NCBI RefSeq assembly: GCF_002257645.1
Contig: NZ_NQMO01000001.1
Span: 372,001-436,000, forward strand
Source: Paenibacillus sp. XY044
GTDB taxonomy: Bacteria > Bacillota > Bacilli > Paenibacillales > Paenibacillaceae
Direction of reading: 5' to 3'
Length of the DNA: 64,000 bases
Shown: piece after piece, positions 42,846 through 50,582 of the stretch
How the letters are laid out: each line of letters opens with the position of its first letter
Position numbering within the stretch: position 1 is the first letter of the stretch
Position numbers and translations under genes: made by a program
Notes under the pieces: model-generated
The model's input: only the letters and a program-made list of their open reading frames with translations
What the model was told of the DNA's origin: nothing
Database searches by the model: none

Positions 42846-42859
42846 GCGGAACGAGCGGA

Positions 42860-43612
42860 TCAGCTTAGCTCGGTTAGCCGCTGTAAAACGGGGCCGTCAT
42901 AGCGGCCGCCATGGTAGCAGATGACAGATGCGATGTCGTAGGCGGCCAGCTGGGCGATGGACAGCTTCGCAAGCGGCATATCGACGGTCGCGGAGGGGTC
43001 CGGCCCGTGCAGTTCACCGTCAACGACCCGAAGGGCGTCGGCTGCGATCAGCGTCCGGGTCGGCCGATGGTATAAACTGATATGTCCGGGAGTGTGTCCC
43101 GGTGTACCGATCACGACGATGCCTCCGCAGATGGGGAGCTCTTCCCCTTCATGGATGATCGTATCGACCGGGGACCGGGGCGGATTCTCCAGGGTGGAGA
43201 TGAAGGCATTCCGCCATTCAGCAGGCACCTCTGGAGGCAGAGCCGCTTTGGCCCGCTCTATGGCCTCCGGGGTTATCTTGATCAACCGTTTCTCTCCCTG
43301 GATATAGGGCTTTTCATCTTGGCTGGACATCACTTCGACCGATTGAGCGGCGTGTTGAAGTATGGCTGGCAGACTGCCGATATGATCCAAATCCTGATGC
43401 GTGATGATGACATGGGTAAGCGTATCGATGGAAAGGCCATGGGACTTCAGCGTATCCCGCAAGAGGGGATACTGCCCGGGATAGCCTGTGTCAATCAGGA
43501 GCGTATGGTTTCCGTCTGTGATGACCACGGGGTGGACGGTGTTGACGCTGCCCATCATGACGGCGGTTATGTCCAGCATGTACAAGCTCCCGGCAGATTG
43601 GTTCGTACTCAT
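42860..43612 (-). CDS. MBL-fold metallohydrolase
   Basis: A 250-residue metallo-beta-lactamase-fold protein. HVIITHQDLDHIGSLPAI is the zinc motif (HxxxDH; the first His of the usual HxHxDH is replaced: T-H-Q-D-L-D-H), GTPGHTPGHISLYH gives the next His, LIAADAL the bridging Asp and VICYHGGRYDG the last His. It resembles the YflN/N-acyl-homoserine lactonase-like branch; the substrate is not determined. GGGAGGAATCGAACG sets ATG 43612. Driven by a consensus promoter 90 bases upstream. Confidence 0.88.
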   Translation of the reverse strand: MSTNQSAGSLYMLDITAVMMGSVNTVHPVVITDGNHTLLIDTGYPGQYPLLRDTLKSHGLSIDTLTHVIITHQDLDHIGSLPAILQHAAQSVEVMSSQDEKPYIQGEKRLIKITPEAIERAKAALPPEVPAEWRNAFISTLENPPRSPVDTIIHEGEELPICGGIVVIGTPGHTPGHISLYHRPTRTLIAADALRVVDGELHGPDPSATVDMPLAKLSIAQLAAYDIASVICYHGGRYDGPVLQRLTELS

Positions 43613-43701
43613 CGTTCGATTCCTCCCTAATTCTAACTCATGGATTTCATGACAGAGTCTATGATACGGATAGAAGGGCACAAAGTCAAAGTAAATATTA
43701 T

Positions 43702-43730
43702 ATTATAACATAAATAATAATTTTTGTCAA
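43702..43730 (-). promoter_or_regulatory. Perfect-consensus sigma-A promoter of the MBL gene
   Basis: On the minus strand TTGACA (43725-43730), 17 bases and TATAAT (43702-43707) match the housekeeping consensus at all 12 positions, inside an AT-rich stretch. The start codon lies 90 bases downstream, leaving an untranslated leader of about 80 bases. Confidence 0.88.
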
Positions 43731-43807
43731 GTTTAATTTTGTGAACTGATGATTAATGTAGTGATCCGCTTTGAAAATTACCAAATAAACATGAAGGGAG
43801 CCGGTCG

Positions 43808-44803
43808 ATGCATGATGTTCAGTACCCTGTTCTGCATACGGTGAGGCTGCGATTGAGACCGCTTGAGCCGGTGGACCGGGAAGCCGTATTTCGGCTGTTC
43901 TCCAACCCGGAGGTCACCCGTTTCATGGATATCGAGCCTTTGGAGAGCAGGGAGGAAGCGGACGAGATTATAGCACTCACACGCAGTTCCGGCTGCAGGT
44001 ATGCCATTTTCGACCGTGAGAACGGAGCGTTTATGGGCACCTGCGGATTCCATTGTTGGGTCCGTGACGGGGAAAGGGAGAGGGCGGAAATGGGCTATGA
44101 TCTGTCCCCGGAGTATTGGGGCAGCGGGTATATGCCTGAGGCGCTCGAAGAACTGATGAAGGTCGGCTTTGACGTCATGAAGCTGGACGAAATTGAAGCG
44201 CATGTGGAACAGGATCATCCCCGTTCCCAAAAGGTGCTGAAAAGGCTCGGTTTTCGGGAGTATCGCCTGAAGGATGGTCACCTGATCATTTTCAGAGCCG
44301 GAAAAGAAGATTTTGCCGGCCGCCGCACCTTTGAGAACGCCGTGGCGCTCCGGCAGTCGGGAAAAGCCGAGAAGTCCAGGGAAATTTGGCTTAGCTTGCT
44401 CGCGGACCGGCCAGAGCATCCGGAGATCTTGTACCAGACTGCATGGACTCATGACGTGCTTGGCCTGGAAAAGGAAGCCGTACCTTATTATGAAAAGGCG
44501 ATTTCGCTCGGACTGCAGGGCGAAGAACTGGCGGGGGCAATGCTCGGGCTGGGAAGTACATACCGTACGCTGGGGCGATATGAAGACGCGAAGGACCTGC
44601 TGAAGCAGGCGATGGAGCGGTTTCCCGCACGAAGGGAATTTTCTGTTTTTTATGCGATGGCTCTGTATAATCTGGGGGAGCATGCCGCCGCGATGGAAAT
44701 GCTCCTTGGACAGTTGGCGGAAACCAGCTCGGACAGCGGGATTCAATCCTACCGGAAGGCGATTGCCTTTTATGCCGATAAGCTGGATCGGGTGTGGGAT
44801 TAG
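43808..44803 (+). CDS. RimJ-like GNAT acetyltransferase fused to a TPR domain
   Basis: A 331-residue two-domain protein. Residues 1-165 are a RimJ/RimL-type GNAT: LHTVRLRLRPLEPVDREAVF, EMGYDLSPEYWGSGYMPEAL (acetyl-CoA loop WGSGYM) and QKVLKRLGFREYRLKDGHLI. Residues ~175-331 form tetratricopeptide repeats of the TPR_5 type: PEILYQTAWTHDVLGLEKEA, GLGSTYRTLGRYEDAKDLLK and FYAMALYNLGEHAAAMEMLL. In related bacilli the TPR part occurs as a separate protein. The fusion suggests that the repeats recruit the acetylation target. TGAAGGGAGCCGGTCG precedes the ATG. FosB gene follows after 53 bases. Confidence 0.88.
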   Translation: MHDVQYPVLHTVRLRLRPLEPVDREAVFRLFSNPEVTRFMDIEPLESREEADEIIALTRSSGCRYAIFDRENGAFMGTCGFHCWVRDGERERAEMGYDLSPEYWGSGYMPEALEELMKVGFDVMKLDEIEAHVEQDHPRSQKVLKRLGFREYRLKDGHLIIFRAGKEDFAGRRTFENAVALRQSGKAEKSREIWLSLLADRPEHPEILYQTAWTHDVLGLEKEAVPYYEKAISLGLQGEELAGAMLGLGSTYRTLGRYEDAKDLLKQAMERFPARREFSVFYAMALYNLGEHAAAMEMLLGQLAETSSDSGIQSYRKAIAFYADKLDRVWD

Positions 44804-44856
44804 CCCTGCTTGCGGCAATCCGGGTGTGGATGTATAGGCTGAATAAAGGAGGTACC

Positions 44857-45294
44857 ATGAACATCCAAGGCGTGAATCACTTCTGCTTTTCCGTTTCGGA
44901 TCTGGACCGTTCCACCGCGTTTTACAGGGACGTCCTGGGAGCGCAGCTGCTTGTGCAGGGCCGGAAGCTGGCTTACTTTGATCTTGCCGGACTCTGGATC
45001 GCGCTTAATCAGGAGGATGCGGAGCGGAAGGATACACCATCGACATATACGCATATCGCCTTTACCGTGAAAGATCAGGATTTTGAGGACTGGCTGTCCC
45101 GCCTGCAGGCATACGGGGTTCGCGTGCTTCCGGGGAGGCAACGGGATGAGAGGGACAAGCTCTCGGTATATTTTCTGGACCCGGACGGGCACCGGTTTGA
45201 GCTCCATACCGGCACGCTGGAGGATCGGCTAGCCTATTATCGGGAGACGAAAAGCCATATGCAGTTTTACGACAGGGAGGATGTTGGCAAATGA
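44857..45294 (+). CDS. fosB: FosB metallothiol transferase (fosfomycin resistance)
   Basis: A 145-residue VOC-fold enzyme close to Bacillus FosB by memory: GVNHFCFSVSDLDRSTAFYR (first His ligand), STYTHIAFTVKDQDF (second His), LPGRQRDERDKLSVYFLDPD and GHRFELHTGTLEDRLAYY (Glu ligand), ending SHMQFYD. FosB adds L-cysteine or bacillithiol to fosfomycin in a Mn/Mg-dependent reaction. Bacillithiol use fits the BstA-type gene at 61 kb. AAAGGAGGTACC decides ATG 44857. The stop overlaps the start of the phosphatase gene (ATGA). Confidence 0.93.
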   Translation: MNIQGVNHFCFSVSDLDRSTAFYRDVLGAQLLVQGRKLAYFDLAGLWIALNQEDAERKDTPSTYTHIAFTVKDQDFEDWLSRLQAYGVRVLPGRQRDERDKLSVYFLDPDGHRFELHTGTLEDRLAYYRETKSHMQFYDREDVGK

Positions 45295-45875
45295 CGATGA
45301 TCGGATTTGTAAGGCACGGCATCACGGATTGGAACATTGAGCGCAGGGCGCAAGGACAGACGGATGTCCCTTTGAACGAAACCGGACGGGCCCAGGCGAG
45401 AGCTTTGGCTGCACGACTGAAGAATGAGCAGTGGGACGCCGTCTATGCCAGCGATTTGTCGCGGGCGCTGGAAACGGCTGAGACGATTGCCGCAACGCTG
45501 GGGCTCAGCGTCCGGATCGATCCGCGGCTGCGGGAAATCCACTGCGGGCAGATCGAAGGAACGGTGGAGGACGACCGGGTGCTTCGGTGGGGTGATAACT
45601 GGGCGGCGCTGGATCTCGGGATCGAGACCGACGACTCAATGATTGCCAGAGGCATGGAGGCGGTCATGGATATTTGCGCCAGCCATCCTGATGGACGCGT
45701 CCTCGTGGTGAGCCATGGGGCGCTGATCGGTACGCTGCTGCCCGTTCTTATTCCCCACACGGATACGTCGGAGCATCTGCACAACACCTCCATTACGATC
45801 ATCCGAAAGATCGAGGAAAGCTGGGAGTGCGGGCTCTTCAACTGCGTCAAACATCTGGAGCAGTTGACGAGCTGA
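45291..45875 (+). CDS. Histidine phosphatase family protein
   Basis: A 194-residue phosphoglycerate-mutase-like phosphatase. GFVRHGITDWNIERRAQGQT carries the catalytic RHG, LREIHCGQIEGT the second acid site and VLVVSHGALIGTLLPVLI the second His. It belongs to the broad PhoE/CobC-like group; the substrate is unknown. Translation is coupled to fosB by a four-base overlap. Confidence 0.88.
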   Translation: MTMIGFVRHGITDWNIERRAQGQTDVPLNETGRAQARALAARLKNEQWDAVYASDLSRALETAETIAATLGLSVRIDPRLREIHCGQIEGTVEDDRVLRWGDNWAALDLGIETDDSMIARGMEAVMDICASHPDGRVLVVSHGALIGTLLPVLIPHTDTSEHLHNTSITIIRKIEESWECGLFNCVKHLEQLTS

Positions 45876-45902
45876 ACTTCATCTGCTTGTTATGATTCGG
45901 AC

Positions 45903-46235
45903 TTAGGGCTGCGTTTCCCTGAACTTAATCGTAATCAGTCTTTCGGTCACCGTGTTAAACCGGACGGTAACAATCACGGCAGCAGGTGCTCCTTGGCGGT
46001 TTAACAGCAGCTTGAACGTTTCCTCCGCCTCCGTCGGCGACAGGTTGATGCGTCCGATATGCTGGTAATCCGAAATTTCCGAGTTATATTTTTTCTGGGC
46101 TTCCTTCACGGCGATCAATCCCCATTTGGCATAGGGAGGATCAACCGAAGGGTCCGGCTCGGCAACGAGCAGCGCAAGAGAAAGCGCGAGGGACATGGCG
46201 ATGGATTTGATGAATACGGCGGACATCCACTTCAT
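45903..46235 (-). CDS. Secreted DUF3889 protein
   Basis: A 110-residue exported protein. A signal peptide (SAVFIKSIAMSLALSLALLV) occupies the first ~27 residues; the mature part, PPYAKWGLIAVKEAQKKYNS, ISDYQHIGRINLSPTEAEET and VIVTVRFNTVTERLITIKF, matches the small DUF3889 domain of Bacillales. Function unknown. CAGGAGGCTGTAGAGCT precedes ATG 46235. Convergent with the phosphatase gene. Confidence 0.82.
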   Translation of the reverse strand: MKWMSAVFIKSIAMSLALSLALLVAEPDPSVDPPYAKWGLIAVKEAQKKYNSEISDYQHIGRINLSPTEAEETFKLLLNRQGAPAAVIVTVRFNTVTERLITIKFRETQP

Positions 46236-46544
46236 AGCTCTACAGCCTCCTGGATTAAAATTGGACCGTTCACATGCAGCAAAGAGTACCGGCATACATA
46301 GAATTCCCATGTTTTGCAGGTCTATGAGGAATGGATCCATGGTTTCTCTGTGAATAAAACCGGCAAGTGAGTGCTGAAATCGTGTAATTGCTTTACGGCC
46401 CTGCCGGAAGCCGGGATTCATCCAGTATTAGCCGAAACAATGCTTTTCGTAACAGAGCAATACATAGGCAGATGGCATCATACGGCGGAGATACAGGCAT
46501 CGGACCTGCCTTGCTAAATCAAGCCATAGATGGGATGGGATCAT
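46236..46544. other. 309-base intergenic region without a clear feature
   Basis: Divergent control region between the DUF3889 and PfkB genes. I find no consensus promoter, palindrome or small gene that I would defend. Confidence 0.4.
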
Positions 46545-47477
46545 ATGATAACGACCGTAACCATGAATGCAGCCATTGACAAGACATACTATTTGCCGGC
46601 TTTTCCGCTCGGGAAAGTATCCCGGGTCAGACAGTATTTGGCGGCCCCTGGGGGCAAAGGAAACAATGTAGCCAAGGTAGCCGCGCAGCTCGGGGCGGAA
46701 GTTACTGCTTCGGGCATCGTTGGTGGCATGAACGGGGAAATCATCAAGAAGCAGCTGGATGAAATGAACATTGCACATCATTTTGTCGCTGTGGAAGGGG
46801 AGTCGAGGCTGTGCCTCAACATCATCGATGAAGAGACCGGCTCGTCCACGGAACTCCTGGAGCCCGGTCCGGTGGTGGATTCCCGGGCGCTTGACGCGAT
46901 GGAGCAGACGATGGCCGCCCTGGCACGCACGTCGAAGGTCGTCTGCATCAGCGGCAGCCTGCCGGCTGGCGCCCCGGCGGATTATTACATCCGCCTTGTC
47001 GGCGCGGCCAAGCGGGAAGGAGCGTACGTGATTCTTGACGCCAGCGGAGACGCACTCCGTTTCGGACTCCAGGCGAATCCCGATATGATCAAGCCCAATG
47101 AAGACGAGGTCGCTGCTCTGCTTGGCACCGGCATTCGGGATGAGCAGGAGCTGATCCGGGCTATGGAAGATTTGCTCCGCGAATACCGGATGGAGCGCGT
47201 CTGCGTGTCGCTCGGCGGTGCCGGCTCGCTGACCGTCACTTCGCAGGGCCGTTATCGTGCCGTAACCCCACCGATCCAAGTGGTCAACACGGTAGGCTGC
47301 GGCGATTCCTTTGTGGCAGGCATGGCCGTGTCATTGCTGAAGCAGCTTCCCGTCGAGGAGGGCATCGCCATGGCTGCAGCCGCAGGGACGGCGAATGCCT
47401 TGTCGGCCATGGCCGGCAGCGTCGATCCGGATACCTTCCACCAGCTGCTTGAGCAAGTGGAGATCAGCAGAGTATAA
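46545..47477 (+). CDS. PfkB-type hexose-phosphate kinase (1-phosphofructokinase/tagatose-6-phosphate kinase family)
   Basis: A 310-residue PfkB kinase. ITTVTMNAAIDKTYYLPAFP is the opening of the 1-phosphofructokinase (FruK/LacC) family, APGGKGNNVAKVAAQLGAEV is signature 1 and NTVGCGDSFVAGMAVSLL holds the GxGD catalytic Asp. Residue DASGDALRFGL and KPNEDEVAALLG are also typical. The substrate (fructose-1-P, tagatose-6-P or another) cannot be fixed because no PTS or sugar gene is adjacent. The start is ATG 46545 with a weak GGGATGGG site. Confidence 0.88.
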   Translation: MITTVTMNAAIDKTYYLPAFPLGKVSRVRQYLAAPGGKGNNVAKVAAQLGAEVTASGIVGGMNGEIIKKQLDEMNIAHHFVAVEGESRLCLNIIDEETGSSTELLEPGPVVDSRALDAMEQTMAALARTSKVVCISGSLPAGAPADYYIRLVGAAKREGAYVILDASGDALRFGLQANPDMIKPNEDEVAALLGTGIRDEQELIRAMEDLLREYRMERVCVSLGGAGSLTVTSQGRYRAVTPPIQVVNTVGCGDSFVAGMAVSLLKQLPVEEGIAMAAAAGTANALSAMAGSVDPDTFHQLLEQVEISRV

Positions 47478-47506
47478 GAACCCGATCCGCAGAATCATGA
47501 GTTGTC

Positions 47507-47540
47507 CAGGCCGCGATTGCTGAATCGCGGCCTGTTTTCA
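47507..47540 (+). terminator. Rho-independent terminator after the PfkB gene
   Basis: CAGGCCGCGATT and AATCGCGGCCTG form a perfect 12-base stem with a four-base loop, followed by TTTTC. Confidence 0.9.
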
Positions 47541-47648
47541 TACCCGGTGATATCAGGGAGGAAAAGCCCTGCAGCAAGGCGAATCTATTAATGCGGCAAA
47601 GCAAAATTGCGGCATGCACATCGACAGAAAAAAGAAGGGGTGAACGGC

Positions 47649-48308
47649 TTGATTCAAGCATTGATATTTGATTTTGACGGACTCATCGTCGATACTGAAA
47701 CGCCGGCCTATCACGCTTTCTGCGAGATTTACAGGGAGCATGGCACCGAGCTGCCGTTGGAAACGTATGCGAAGTGCGTAGGCACCAATTTTGACGTGTT
47801 TAATCCGTATACGTATTTGTCCGAATGCGCGGGGAGGGAAGTGGATCCCGCTCTAGTAAAGGAAAAGGTCCACGTCATTTACCGGGAGCTGCTTAAGGAT
47901 GTTGAAGTCAGACCGGGGGTTGAGGACTATTTGGCAGAGGCGAAGCAGCTCGGTCTGAAGATTGCGCTGGCTTCAAGCTCCTATTACGACTGGATTGAGC
48001 CGTATTTCAACAAATTTAAGCTGGAGTCATATTTCGACGTCATCTGTACGGCGGACCTGGTGTCCAAGGTCAAACCGGATCCCGAGCTGTACCTGCTGGC
48101 GCTGCAGAAGCTGGAGGTGACCTCGGACCAAGCGGTGTCGTTTGAAGATTCGCTGAACGGCTTTATCGCGGCCAAGGGAGCAGGCGTACATACGGTCGTC
48201 GTGCCCAATTCGATGACGCAAACCTTTCCTTTCGAAGGCTATGATATGATGATTTCCAGCATGTCGGAGATGAAGCTGCAAGATCTTGTCAGGGAGCTGG
48301 AATCGTAA
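47649..48308 (+). CDS. HAD hydrolase, beta-phosphoglucomutase/YhcW-like
   Basis: A 219-residue HAD protein. ALIFDFDGLIVDTETPAYHA is motif I with the two Asp residues, IALASSSYYDW motif II, VSKVKPDPELYLLAL motif III and VSFEDSLNGFIAAKGAG motif IV. The four-helix C1 cap with YREHGTELPLETYAKCVGTN resembles Bacillus YhcW. The start is TTG 47649, seven bases behind AAGGGGTG; a GTG at 47640 is possible. Substrate probably a sugar phosphate. Confidence 0.87.
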   Translation: MIQALIFDFDGLIVDTETPAYHAFCEIYREHGTELPLETYAKCVGTNFDVFNPYTYLSECAGREVDPALVKEKVHVIYRELLKDVEVRPGVEDYLAEAKQLGLKIALASSSYYDWIEPYFNKFKLESYFDVICTADLVSKVKPDPELYLLALQKLEVTSDQAVSFEDSLNGFIAAKGAGVHTVVVPNSMTQTFPFEGYDMMISSMSEMKLQDLVRELES

Positions 48309-48354
48309 AGCTTACAAAAGCCCGGAAAAACCTGCACTTTTTGCAACTTATTGA

Positions 48355-48384
48355 TTGACGTATATTGGCAGTGCCCCTTATGAT
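48355..48384 (+). promoter_or_regulatory. Promoter of the ABC importer operon
   Basis: TTGACG (48355-48360) and TATGAT (48379-48384) with an 18-base spacer. It would give a leader of about 150 bases before the lipoprotein start at 48543. Confidence 0.55.
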
Positions 48385-48423
48385 AATGAATAATCCAGTG
48401 GTTATTTAATTCTATGAAAAATG

Positions 48424-48473
48424 TCCGGGCAGGTAGTTCATGCACCCGTGTGCTCTGCTTGTTCGGAATTTTT
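48424..48473 (+). terminator. Terminator or attenuator hairpin in the ABC operon leader
   Basis: Bases 48424-48436 (TCCGGGCAGGTAG) pair with 48455-48467 over 13 positions (some G-U), capped by GCAC-CCGT-GTGC, and AATTTTT follows. If the promoter at 48355 is right, this is an attenuator in the leader; otherwise it ends the HAD transcript. Confidence 0.6.
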
Positions 48474-48485
48474 CGCAATTATTTA

Positions 48486-48517
48486 CTTTAACGCTTTCGT
48501 ATGAGAAAGCGTTAAAG
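48486..48517 (+). promoter_or_regulatory. Perfect 13-base inverted repeat before the ABC operon
   Basis: CTTTAACGCTTTC (48486-48498) and GAAAGCGTTAAAG (48505-48517) around GTATGA. No T-run follows; it ends 11 bases before the ribosome site GGAAGGGG, so it may be an operator or a translation-controlling hairpin. Confidence 0.6.
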
Positions 48518-48542
48518 AAGAGAATCGGAAGGGGTTATGAAC

Positions 48543-49595
48543 ATGAAAAAGAGAAATTTGCTATTATCCGTCGTGATGTCCGCACTTCTCGTAACCACGG
48601 CGGCCGGCTGTGGCAGCTCGGGCAGCAAGACCGGCGGAGCTGAGTCCGGCGGGGGCACCGATGCGGCAAGCACAGACAAAAAAAACTACACCGTAGCCAT
48701 TTCACAAATCGTCGAGCATCCTTCACTGGATGCCACGCGCGAGGGATTCATCGCCGCCCTGAAGGACGCGGGGATTGCGGAAGGGGATAACCTGAAGGTC
48801 GATTTCAACAACGCGCAGGGAGATCCGGCTAACAACCTTTCCATTGCCCAAAAGATCGCCTCCGGCAAAAATGATCTCGTTCTCGGCATTTCTACCGGCT
48901 CGGCACAGGCGCTCGTTCAGCAAGTGAAAGATACACCGGTATTGTTCGCGGCAGTTACCGATCCGCTGGATGCCAAGATCGTCTCGAACCTGGATCAACC
49001 GGGGGGCAACGTAACCGGGGGCTCGGACACGAATCCGGTAGCGGTTCAACGCCTGATGGATTTCATCGCCGAGAGTTTCCCGAACGTGAAGAACGTCGGC
49101 ATCGTCATTAACGAAGGCGAGCCTAACGCGATCGTCATGGCTAAGAATGCCGAGGAAACGCTGAAGAAGCATAATATCAAGCTGGTGCGCGCGGCGGTAA
49201 CGAACACGTCGGAAGTGAAGCAGGCTGCAGAGTCCTTGGTGGGACGGGTGGATGCGCTGTTCATTACACTGGACAACACCGTCGTTGACGGCGTGGATTC
49301 CATTATCCAGCTGGCGAACGAGAAGCACATTCCGTTCTTCTCGAGCGACCGGGATACGGTCGAGAAGGGAGCCTTCGCCACGGTCGGTTTTAAATACTAT
49401 GACCATGGCTACCAGGTGGGCCAGATGGCGGTCGATATTTTGAAGAACGGCAAAAAACCGGGCGACATGAAGGTGTCGATGCAGGAGAAGCTGGACCTGA
49501 TTCTTAACCTGAAGGCGGCTGAAGCACAGGGAATCACGGTAACCGACGCCATGAAGGATCAAGTAACGGACAAAGAAAACGATATTATTCAGTAA
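48543..49595 (+). CDS. ABC transporter substrate-binding lipoprotein (TrpX-type)
   Basis: A 350-residue lipoprotein. The signal peptide ends in LLVTTAAGC with Cys23, followed by a Gly/Ser linker. The ABC_sub_bind fold starts at YTVAISQIVEHPSLDATREG and includes VLFAAVTDPLDAKIVSNLDQ, NVTGGSDTNP and HIPFFSSDRDTVEKGAFATV. The family carries tryptophan and other aromatic or purine-like ligands (TrpXYZ in streptococci); the ligand here is not determined. ATG 48543 fits GGAAGGGG; ATG 48537 overlaps it. First gene of a three-gene operon. Confidence 0.92.
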   Translation: MKKRNLLLSVVMSALLVTTAAGCGSSGSKTGGAESGGGTDAASTDKKNYTVAISQIVEHPSLDATREGFIAALKDAGIAEGDNLKVDFNNAQGDPANNLSIAQKIASGKNDLVLGISTGSAQALVQQVKDTPVLFAAVTDPLDAKIVSNLDQPGGNVTGGSDTNPVAVQRLMDFIAESFPNVKNVGIVINEGEPNAIVMAKNAEETLKKHNIKLVRAAVTNTSEVKQAAESLVGRVDALFITLDNTVVDGVDSIIQLANEKHIPFFSSDRDTVEKGAFATVGFKYYDHGYQVGQMAVDILKNGKKPGDMKVSMQEKLDLILNLKAAEAQGITVTDAMKDQVTDKENDIIQ

Positions 49596-49658
49596 TCGAT
49601 CGAGGGGGAGTGGCCGGTATCTTCGTCCACTCCCTTCGTCATAAGGGAGGCTGACACC

Positions 49659-50582
49659 ATGCTGGATTCACTACTGGGAGCGCTTGAGCTCGGGCTGCTG
49701 TACTCGCTGATGGCGCTCGGCGTATATATCACTTATCGTATTCTTGATTTTCCGGATCTGACGGTGGACGGCAGCTTTACCACCGGCGGCGGAATTGCCG
49801 CCGTGATGATTACCCACGGCTACAATCCATGGCTGGCAAGCCTTGCGGCGTTTGGCGGCGGGCTTCTTGCGGGAATTTGTACCGGGCTTCTCCATACCAA
49901 GGGGAAAATCAATGCGCTGTTATCCGGTATTATCATGATGATCGCGCTGTACTCGATCAACATGCGGATTATGGGAAAACCTAACACGTCCCTGCTTGGG
50001 GAAAGCACGGTCTTTTCGTCCGTGGATGCATTCATCACGATGCCGATCGCAGTGATTCTGATTTTGCTTTTGCTGAATCTGTTCCTGCGGACCGATTTGG
50101 GGCTTGCATTGCGGGCGACGGGAGATAACGCCCGGATGATCCGCAGTTTTGGCGCCAACACGAACACGACGACGGTTCTCGGCGTCAGCCTGGCCAACGG
50201 GCTGGTCGCTCTTTCCGGCGCGCTGATTGCCCAGCAGTCCGGATTTGCGGATATTTCCATGGGGATCGGCATGATCGTCATCGGGCTGGCATCCGTCATT
50301 ATCGGTGAGGCGATTTTTGGATCGACGACCGTGATCCATACGACCATTTCCGTCGTGCTCGGGGCGATTGTGTACCGGATCGTCGTGGCGCTCGCGCTTC
50401 GGGTGGAATGGTTGGATACGTCCGACCTAAAGCTCATCACGGCCATCATCGTTATCATCGCTTTGGTGCTTCCAACCGCAAGGCGCGCCCTTCGGCAGAA
50501 GCAGCTGGCCAAGCGCCGAACCGAAGAGCTGTCCGGCCAGCTTAGCAGCAGCACAAGTCGGACGGTCGGAGGTGATTTCTGA
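49659..50582 (+). CDS. ABC transporter permease (TrpY-type)
   Basis: A 307-residue permease with about nine membrane helices, of the branched-chain-type permease fold. ALGVYITYRILDFPDLTVDG is the marked N-terminal signature of this subfamily (YRxLDFPDLTVDGSF), and MIVIGLASVIIGEAIFGSTT the conserved coupling region. ATAAGGGAGGCTGACACC precedes the ATG. Its stop overlaps the ATPase start by one base. Confidence 0.93.
   Translation: MLDSLLGALELGLLYSLMALGVYITYRILDFPDLTVDGSFTTGGGIAAVMITHGYNPWLASLAAFGGGLLAGICTGLLHTKGKINALLSGIIMMIALYSINMRIMGKPNTSLLGESTVFSSVDAFITMPIAVILILLLLNLFLRTDLGLALRATGDNARMIRSFGANTNTTTVLGVSLANGLVALSGALIAQQSGFADISMGIGMIVIGLASVIIGEAIFGSTTVIHTTISVVLGAIVYRIVVALALRVEWLDTSDLKLITAIIVIIALVLPTARRALRQKQLAKRRTEELSGQLSSSTSRTVGGDF

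Noticed and set aside
48424..48542. T-box or purine riboswitch before the ABC importer
   Set aside because: Neither the T-box antiterminator core nor the purine-aptamer junction sequence is present, although hairpins exist.
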